In this document: positions 6,342 through 10,180 of the stretch, piece after piece
Position numbering within the stretch: the stretch's first letter is position 1
Layout: each line of letters begins with the position of its first letter
Source of the DNA: an uncultured Bacilli bacterium
Lineage (GTDB): Bacteria; Bacillota_I; Bacilli_A; RF39; UBA660
Assembly: GCA_947628245.1 (NCBI GenBank)
Contig: CANQZH010000022.1
Location: 1 to 10,180 of the forward strand
Length of the DNA stretch: 10,180 bases
Direction: 5' to 3'
Notes under the pieces: generated by a model
The model's database searches: none
The model's input: the letters and a program-made list of their open reading frames with translations, nothing else
What the model was told of the DNA's origin: nothing
Program-made: the position numbers and the translations under genes

Positions 6342-7403
6342 TTAATAATCTTGACTTCTTAAGAATGATGGAATGTCATAATCGGAATCTTCATCTGGTA
6401 GTCTTCTTTTAGGAAGATTATCTTCTTCCTCTTCATTATCTTCTTCTTTATCTTTTCCATCAAAACCAGTAGCAATTACAGTTACTATTACTTCATCTGT
6501 TAAATTACTATTAGGAATTGCTCCAAAAATAATATTTATATCAGAATTAGCAGCTTCTCTTACTGTTTCAACAGCATCTTCAATTTCAAATAAAGTTAAA
6601 GAATCTCCACCAGTAATATTGATAATAGCATCCGTAGCTCCATCAATTGTAGTTTCAAGTAAAGCACTAGAAACAGCTTGTTTAGCAGCTTCAACAGCTC
6701 TATTTTCACCAATACCCATACCAATACCAATTAAAGCAGTTCCTGATTTTTCCATAACTGTTTTAATATCAGCAAAATCTAGATTAACGATTCCTGTTAC
6801 AGCAATTAAATCTGAAATAGATTGAACACCACGATGTAATACGTTATCTACTTCTTGGAATGCTTCTTGGAATGTTGTAGTTTTATCAATAATATCTCTT
6901 AAACGATCATTTGGAATAATAATTAAAGTGTCAACGTGTTTTCTTAATTCTTCTAAGCCAACTAAAGCGTGCTCCATTCTTCTTTTTCCTTCAAATCTAA
7001 AAGGTTTTGTTACAATACCAACTGTTAGAGCTCCTGATTCTTGAGCAATTTCAGCAATTATAGGTGATGCACCAGTTCCTGTTCCACCACCAAGACCACA
7101 AGCTACAAATACCATATCGGCACCTTTAACAGCTTCTTCAATTTCTTTTTTACTTTCTAAAGCAGCTTCTCTTCCAACTTCTGGATTAGATCCAGCACCT
7201 CTTCCTCCAGTAATATTTTTACCAATTTGAATTTTATTTTCAGCTTTAGAAGCATTAAGAACTTGTAAATCAGTATTTACAACATAGAATTCAACACCTT
7301 GAACTCCTTCATCAATCATTCGGTTGACAGCATTATTACCTCCACCACCAACACCAAACACTTTAATCTTCGCAATTGGATCAATTTTTAAATTACCATC
7401 CAT
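6342..7403 (-). CDS. ftsZ: cell division protein FtsZ
   Basis: Tubulin-like GTPase that polymerises at mid-cell to form the division ring. The 353-residue protein shows GGGGNNAVNRM at 19-29, the tubulin signature GGGTGTGASP at 105-114, the T7 synergy loop NLDFADIKTVM at 207-217 with catalytic D209 and D212, and 'GAIPNSNLTDEVIVTVIATG' at 294-313 closing the C-terminal core. A short acidic linker (about 317-342, rich in Glu/Asp) leads to the conserved C-terminal peptide DYDIPSFLR (341-349), which binds FtsA and other partners. Its AAGGAGG ribosome binding site overlaps the TAA stop of ftsA and the genes are 11 bases apart, so translation is coupled. The linker is short compared with many Bacillota FtsZ proteins. 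An intrinsic terminator follows directly. Confidence 0.99.
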   Translation of the reverse strand: MDGNLKIDPIAKIKVFGVGGGGNNAVNRMIDEGVQGVEFYVVNTDLQVLNASKAENKIQIGKNITGGRGAGSNPEVGREAALESKKEIEEAVKGADMVFVACGLGGGTGTGASPIIAEIAQESGALTVGIVTKPFRFEGKRRMEHALVGLEELRKHVDTLIIIPNDRLRDIIDKTTTFQEAFQEVDNVLHRGVQSISDLIAVTGIVNLDFADIKTVMEKSGTALIGIGMGIGENRAVEAAKQAVSSALLETTIDGATDAIINITGGDSLTLFEIEDAVETVREAANSDINIIFGAIPNSNLTDEVIVTVIATGFDGKDKEEDNEEEEDNLPKRRLPDEDSDYDIPSFLRSQDY

Positions 7404-7414
7404 AATTTTCCTCC

Positions 7415-8656
7415 TTAATTATCAAAGAAATATCCAAATATTTTTCCTAATATTGAATTTTCATTAATATTTATTTTTTTATTTGCACCACTCAATGTAT
7501 CTAGTTGTTCATAATTAAATATGGTAAATTCTTGATTTCTTAAATTCATTTTATCAAGATAGTATTTAATTAAACCAACTCCAGTAGAATAAATATTAGA
7601 ACGTAAACCAAGTTCTTTTGTTACTCCTAATCTAGCTTGATGACCAAATACTTCTTCCATTAAATAAGTAAAGTTTGCCATCTCGCTTATTCCACCTGTG
7701 ATTATTATATAATGAATTTCTTTTTTTGTTAAGTGATTTATTTCTTTTTTTGCTAATTTTAAGATTTCTTCTATTCTTGAAGACGCTATTTCAGTTGCCT
7801 CATATTCATTAACAATAATTTTTTCACCATCTTTATTAGTATATTCTTTTTTATTTATATCACTTACATTTCTTTTATGGGCTAGACAAAGTTTTAATCT
7901 AATGTCTTTTGCTTCTTTTTTAGGAACTTTAAACATATAGGCTAAATCTTTTTCAATATCCATAGCACCCATTTGAATTGTTGTTGTATTAGTTAATTTA
8001 CCTTTATTAAAAATTGATACATTAGTTACCATATGACCTAAATTAATAATTGCCCCAACTTCCATTTTCATTTGTTTAGTTTGAAATTCAAAATAATCTC
8101 CTATTGTTCCAAAAGTTGTATCAATAACATCAACTCCAATTTTATTTAAACATTTAATAATTGGTAAAACATTTTTTTTAGGAATGGTAGTAAAAATAGT
8201 TTTAACACTGCACTTTTTACCTTGTTTACCTATCGGATTAGCTACTACTTCATCATCTACTTTAAAATGAATTGGCATTATTGAAGCAAGTTCTTCATTA
8301 TCTTCGATTTGATTGTAAGCAGATGCTTGCATTGATCTTATAATATCAATAGATCTTACCATTCCAATTTCTTCTTCAATGGTTGTATATCCTTCATTCA
8401 TATGAAATCTAACTTCATTTGATGGAATAGTCGCGATTACTTTGGTTATAGGTAAACCAATTAATTCTTCACCTTTTTTAAATAATTCTTTTAATTTATT
8501 AACTAATTCATTTTCATTAACAACAAATCCCGAATTAATCCCTTTTGATGGCACAGTAGTAACGGCCAAAATATTTATTTTACCTTTAAAATATTCACCA
8601 ACAATTAATTTTAAAGTATCACTTCCAAGATCAATACTAGCTAAAATTTTTCTCAT
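7415..8656 (-). CDS. ftsA: cell division protein FtsA
   Basis: Actin-like protein that tethers FtsZ filaments to the membrane. The first phosphate loop is 'SIDLGSDTLKLIVGE' at 7-21, an SHS2/1C region follows, 'IIITGGISEM' at 317-326 is the adenosine motif, and the tail 'NSILGKIFGYFFDN' (400-413) is the amphipathic membrane-targeting helix typical of FtsA. The second phosphate motif is divergent: INLGHMVTNVSIF (204-216) has Asn where many FtsA proteins have Asp in DIGGGTTD, at both Asp positions. I chose ATG 8656 over an in-frame GTG at 8665 because AGGTGG (8667-8662) sits five bases before the ATG and overlaps the GTG. The product is 413 residues, a normal length. It is the first gene of ftsA-ftsZ, with its own promoter; no other division or cell-wall cluster genes lie beside it. 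Confidence 0.97.
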   Translation of the reverse strand: MRKILASIDLGSDTLKLIVGEYFKGKINILAVTTVPSKGINSGFVVNENELVNKLKELFKKGEELIGLPITKVIATIPSNEVRFHMNEGYTTIEEEIGMVRSIDIIRSMQASAYNQIEDNEELASIMPIHFKVDDEVVANPIGKQGKKCSVKTIFTTIPKKNVLPIIKCLNKIGVDVIDTTFGTIGDYFEFQTKQMKMEVGAIINLGHMVTNVSIFNKGKLTNTTTIQMGAMDIEKDLAYMFKVPKKEAKDIRLKLCLAHKRNVSDINKKEYTNKDGEKIIVNEYEATEIASSRIEEILKLAKKEINHLTKKEIHYIIITGGISEMANFTYLMEEVFGHQARLGVTKELGLRSNIYSTGVGLIKYYLDKMNLRNQEFTIFNYEQLDTLSGANKKININENSILGKIFGYFFDN

Positions 8657-8681
8657 TCGTGCCACCTATTTTCTAATAGAC

Positions 8682-8710
8682 ATTATACCTAAAAATACGC
8701 GAAAAAACAA
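8682..8710 (-). promoter_or_regulatory. promoter of ftsAZ
   Basis: On the minus strand TTGTTT (8710-8705), a 17-base spacer and a perfect TATAAT (8687-8682) form a good vegetative promoter. Transcription would start near 8675, giving a leader of about 19 bases that includes AGGTGG and leads to the ftsA ATG at 8656. A terminator for the upstream coat-protein gene lies just before it, so ftsAZ looks like an independent unit. Confidence 0.7.
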
Positions 8711-8726
8711 TAATATTTTTTCATTT

Positions 8727-8748
8727 AAAAACTCCAGATAATCTGGAG
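8727..8748 (-). terminator. intrinsic terminator of the CotD-like gene
   Basis: On the minus strand, five bases after the stop codon, CTCCAGAT (8748-8741) and ATCTGGAG (8739-8732) form an 8-base palindrome with one central base; realistically a 6-7-bp G+C-containing stem with a small loop. TTTTT (8731-8727) follows. It insulates ftsAZ from the coat-protein gene. Confidence 0.85.
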
Positions 8749-8753
8749 AATTT

Positions 8754-9089
8754 TTATTTACAACCACAACGATTATAAATGTTTTCAACTTCATCTACTT
8801 CGTTATAAGAATAAATTGGTGTATAAGTATGATTATAAATATGATGATTTACAACAGTTGTATTCATAGGCATTAAATGCGGAACTTCATAGTTAATAAC
8901 TCGATGGCAAACTTGATTTTGAGGACATTCAGTTATAGGTGGGCAACAACAAGTTTGTGATGGAGGACAAGAAGGCATTGGACAAGGATTCATAGAAGCT
9001 CCATCATTACAAGAACAAGAAGTTCCATAACTTACTTGGCTAGTTTGACTATACATAGTATCTCTTTCGCTAGCATTATTTTTTAACAT
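8754..9089 (-). CDS. CotD-like cysteine-rich spore coat protein
   Basis: A small protein with no membrane segment. Counted from the first ATG (9098, 114 residues), 28-64 is rich in Cys and Pro (nine cysteines, including a CCC at 50-52), and a CGC lies near the end (111-113). The segment 'HRVINYEVPHLMP' at 65-77 followed by 'TTVVNHHIYNHTY' at 80-92 resembles the core of Bacillus CotD, a spore coat protein with a V-P-H...TT-V-N-H pattern and many His and Cys residues. Family membership is inferred from this pattern. I prefer ATG 9089 (111 residues) because AGAAAGGA directly abuts the ATG at 9098 but is nine bases from 9089. A sporulation-type promoter candidate precedes it and an intrinsic terminator follows, so it is probably monocistronic. 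A metal-binding or cross-linked structural protein unrelated to spores remains possible. Confidence 0.75.
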   Translation of the reverse strand: MLKNNASERDTMYSQTSQVSYGTSCSCNDGASMNPCPMPSCPPSQTCCCPPITECPQNQVCHRVINYEVPHLMPMNTTVVNHHIYNHTYTPIYSYNEVDEVENIYNRCGCK

Positions 9090-9110
9090 ACTCGTCATTC
9101 CTTTCTAACT

Positions 9111-9137
9111 TAGTCTATGATAAAAAATAATTTTGGT
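9111..9137 (-). promoter_or_regulatory. candidate sporulation (sigma-K-like) promoter of the CotD-like gene
   Basis: On the minus strand CATAGACTA (9119-9111) fits the sigma-K -10 pattern CATAnnnTA exactly. ACC (9137-9135) lies 15 bases upstream, where sigma-K promoters carry a short AC-type -35. Bacillus cotD is a sigma-K gene, so identity and promoter agree. Transcription would start near 9105, inside or just before the AGAAAGGA site, which also favours the ATG at 9089. No good TTGACA/TATAAT pair was seen here. The motif is short and could be chance. Confidence 0.45.
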
Positions 9138-9161
9138 TTAGGCAAAAGTATACAATAAAAA

Positions 9162-10010
9162 TCACACCTTTAATTGTTTTTGCAACTTCATAACTTCTTT
9201 TAATGGTAATTCAGTAAATTCTATTATTTCTTCTATTGGTTTATTAGCTTGAAGCATTTTTTCAGCTGTTCTTATTTGATTTGATTTTATTCCAGCTTTT
9301 CTTCCAGCTTTTTTACCAATTTTCTCACCAATGTTTCTTTCTTTTCTCTTTATCCAAAATTCTCTATCAAATAACCATTGGTTTTCCTCGTCATTAAGAA
9401 AAGCTTCGGCGCATTTTACGACATCTTTCAAATTCTCATCTCCCTTCGCTATCATTCGTAATTCTTCAATACTTTTTCCATTAAACATTTTAAAGTATTT
9501 AATAGTTTTATCATTTACACCTACATTATAGTTATTCTTCTTTAACTTGTCAAGGTCTATAACATAGATTAATAAATCTTCACCAAATCTTTTTGTAGAA
9601 CTATTCTTGTAATTCATTATTCCATATTTGTTTATTTCATCTTCTTTTATTTCACATTTTTCACAAATATTTAACTGAATTACTCTTTTAGGAATATATT
9701 TTTTTCCTCGTTTTATTTGAGTTCCAAATATTCTCGTAACATAGCTTTTACTTTTTTCCATTTCTTCTTTTCCAAAAGTAGTATAAGCTTCAATATTATA
9801 AATAGTGTCATTTCCTACAACAACAATATCACTACGCATTGATTTATCATCATATTTTACTTTAGGAAGAACCCATTCATTTAATACTTCTACATTACCA
9901 TCATTAAAATCCATAAAAAAGGTTTTAATAAAATCAACTACAATTTTCTTTTGGCTAAAGATATGATTAAATACTATATCATTCATTAAAGATTTAAAAT
10001 TATTATTCAT
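9162..10010 (-). CDS. Rpn family PD-(D/E)XK nuclease / transposase-like protein
   Basis: Rpn-family proteins (PF12784-like, often named PD-(D/E)XK nuclease family transposase) are DNA endonucleases that can promote recombination. The 282-residue protein has the family start, 'NNFKSLMNDIVFNHIF' at 3-18 with D11. The nuclease core follows: D61 in SDIVVV, then E74 in 'IYNIEAYTTF' at 70-79, then 'KSKSYVTRIFGTQIKRGKKY' at 86-105. The usual E-x-Q is E-A-Y here, a variant I believe occurs in some Clostridia-type members. The C-terminus has the characteristic repeat GEKIGKKAGRKAGIK (228-242) followed by a small helical region (243-282). An AAAGGAGGT ribosome binding site lies six bases before the ATG. 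It sits between ffh and the coat-protein gene on the same strand; no terminator is evident after its stop. Such genes are often mobile and multicopy. Confidence 0.85.
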   Translation of the reverse strand: MNNNFKSLMNDIVFNHIFSQKKIVVDFIKTFFMDFNDGNVEVLNEWVLPKVKYDDKSMRSDIVVVGNDTIYNIEAYTTFGKEEMEKSKSYVTRIFGTQIKRGKKYIPKRVIQLNICEKCEIKEDEINKYGIMNYKNSSTKRFGEDLLIYVIDLDKLKKNNYNVGVNDKTIKYFKMFNGKSIEELRMIAKGDENLKDVVKCAEAFLNDEENQWLFDREFWIKRKERNIGEKIGKKAGRKAGIKSNQIRTAEKMLQANKPIEEIIEFTELPLKEVMKLQKQLKV

Positions 10011-10120
10011 CGGTTTACCTCCTTTCTAAGAATAGAGCCTATTTCACCCTTTCTACTAATATATTCCCCAAAAAATTGTCATTTCCTTTTTTTTCGAATC
10101 ATAAAAAAAAAATGATGTTT

Positions 10121-10180
10121 TTAAAATGGCATTTTCATTTTACCATTTTGCATCATTTTCATCATTTTTTTCATTTCTTC
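10121..10180 (-). CDS. ffh: signal recognition particle protein Ffh, C-terminal end (continues off right edge)
   Basis: Only the last 19 codons and TAA are present, open to the right edge. They read EEMKKMMKMM, then QNGKMKMPF. A methionine-rich tail ending in a K-M-P-F-like motif is typical of the M domain of Bacillota and Mollicute Ffh, the SRP GTPase that binds 4.5S RNA and signal sequences. The call rests on this short composition, so it is probable rather than proven. The next 110 bases (10011-10120) before the Rpn-family gene hold no gene. A weak ATCAT/ATGAT hairpin with a T-rich loop there is not a convincing terminator. Confidence 0.7.
   Translation of the reverse strand, partial: EEMKKMMKMMQNGKMKMPF

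Noticed and set aside
6619..6825. Plus-strand open frame of 68 codons inside ftsZ
   Set aside because: It is the complement of a highly conserved, certain gene and has no ribosome binding site or recognisable domain.
8442..8741. Plus-strand open frame of 99 codons antisense to the start of ftsA
   Set aside because: It runs against ftsA and across its promoter and the coat-gene terminator; no protein motif or plausible start signal is seen.
9331..9531. Plus-strand open frame inside the Rpn-family gene
   Set aside because: Low-complexity antisense frame with no start signal; the minus-strand gene explains the region.
10040..10075. Eight-codon minus-strand reading frame with an AAGGA site upstream of the Rpn-family gene
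   Set aside because: Too short, no recognisable leader-peptide logic (no run of one amino acid, no attenuator), and expected by chance in this composition.
10086..10120. Possible terminator after ffh
   Set aside because: The only pairing is five A/T-rich base pairs around a T-only loop, with no G+C stem; not enough to call.
1..10180. Mycoplasma-type genetic code (TGA as Trp)
   Set aside because: TGA ends lspA and the Rpn-family gene at expected lengths, and conserved Trp positions use TGG.
10080..10180. A/T-rich short repeats of ATG, CAT and AAA type at the right end as a repeat array
   Set aside because: They are explained by the Met/Lys-rich coding end of ffh and homopolymer runs; no regular unit or spacer pattern exists.

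Overview
The window is low-GC, gene-dense bacterial DNA that looks like a Bacillota (Firmicutes) chromosome, most likely a member of Bacilli or a lineage close to the Mollicutes. Three things point there: very A+T-rich codons and intergenic DNA, AAGGAGG-type ribosome binding sites, and short intrinsic terminators. TGA is used as a stop (lspA, the Rpn-family gene) and TGG encodes Trp, so this is the standard bacterial code and not the Mycoplasma code. A CotD-like cysteine-rich coat protein suggests an endospore-forming lineage or a descendant of one. I cannot name the species.

Layout, left to right. 1-299: N-terminal part of a YhcG/DUF1016 nuclease gene, minus strand, running off the left edge. 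300-646: a 347-base stretch with no intact gene. It holds the decayed, twice-frameshifted start of what looks like a GNAT acetyltransferase (338-531); I see nothing recognisable in 532-646 beyond a possible relic -10 box. 647-4096: a minus-strand operon read lspA > rluD-type pseudouridine synthase > rhomboid protease > trxB. 4170-5465: the only plus-strand gene, an M18 aspartyl aminopeptidase, divergent from lspA. It converges on an RDD-family membrane protein gene (5452-6201). The two coding ends overlap by 14 bases inside the loop of a perfect 12-bp hairpin that probably terminates both. 6342-8656: ftsA-ftsZ, translationally coupled, with a good promoter before ftsA and an intrinsic terminator after ftsZ. 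8754-9089: the CotD-like gene, with its own terminator and a sporulation-sigma-like promoter. 9162-10010: an Rpn-family PD-(D/E)XK nuclease/transposase-like gene. 10121-10180: the Met-rich C-terminus of ffh, running off the right edge.

Functionally, most of the window is core envelope and division machinery: lipoprotein signal peptidase, intramembrane protease, FtsA/FtsZ, and Ffh for membrane targeting. Redox (TrxB), rRNA modification (RluD) and peptide turnover (M18) genes accompany them. Two accessory nuclease-fold genes (YhcG, Rpn) sit at the edges. The most unusual content is the coat-protein gene inserted between the Rpn gene and ftsAZ, the shared convergent terminator, and the frameshifted acetyltransferase remnant. 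I see no tRNA, rRNA, CRISPR array, insertion-sequence ends or convincing wholly new multi-gene system.
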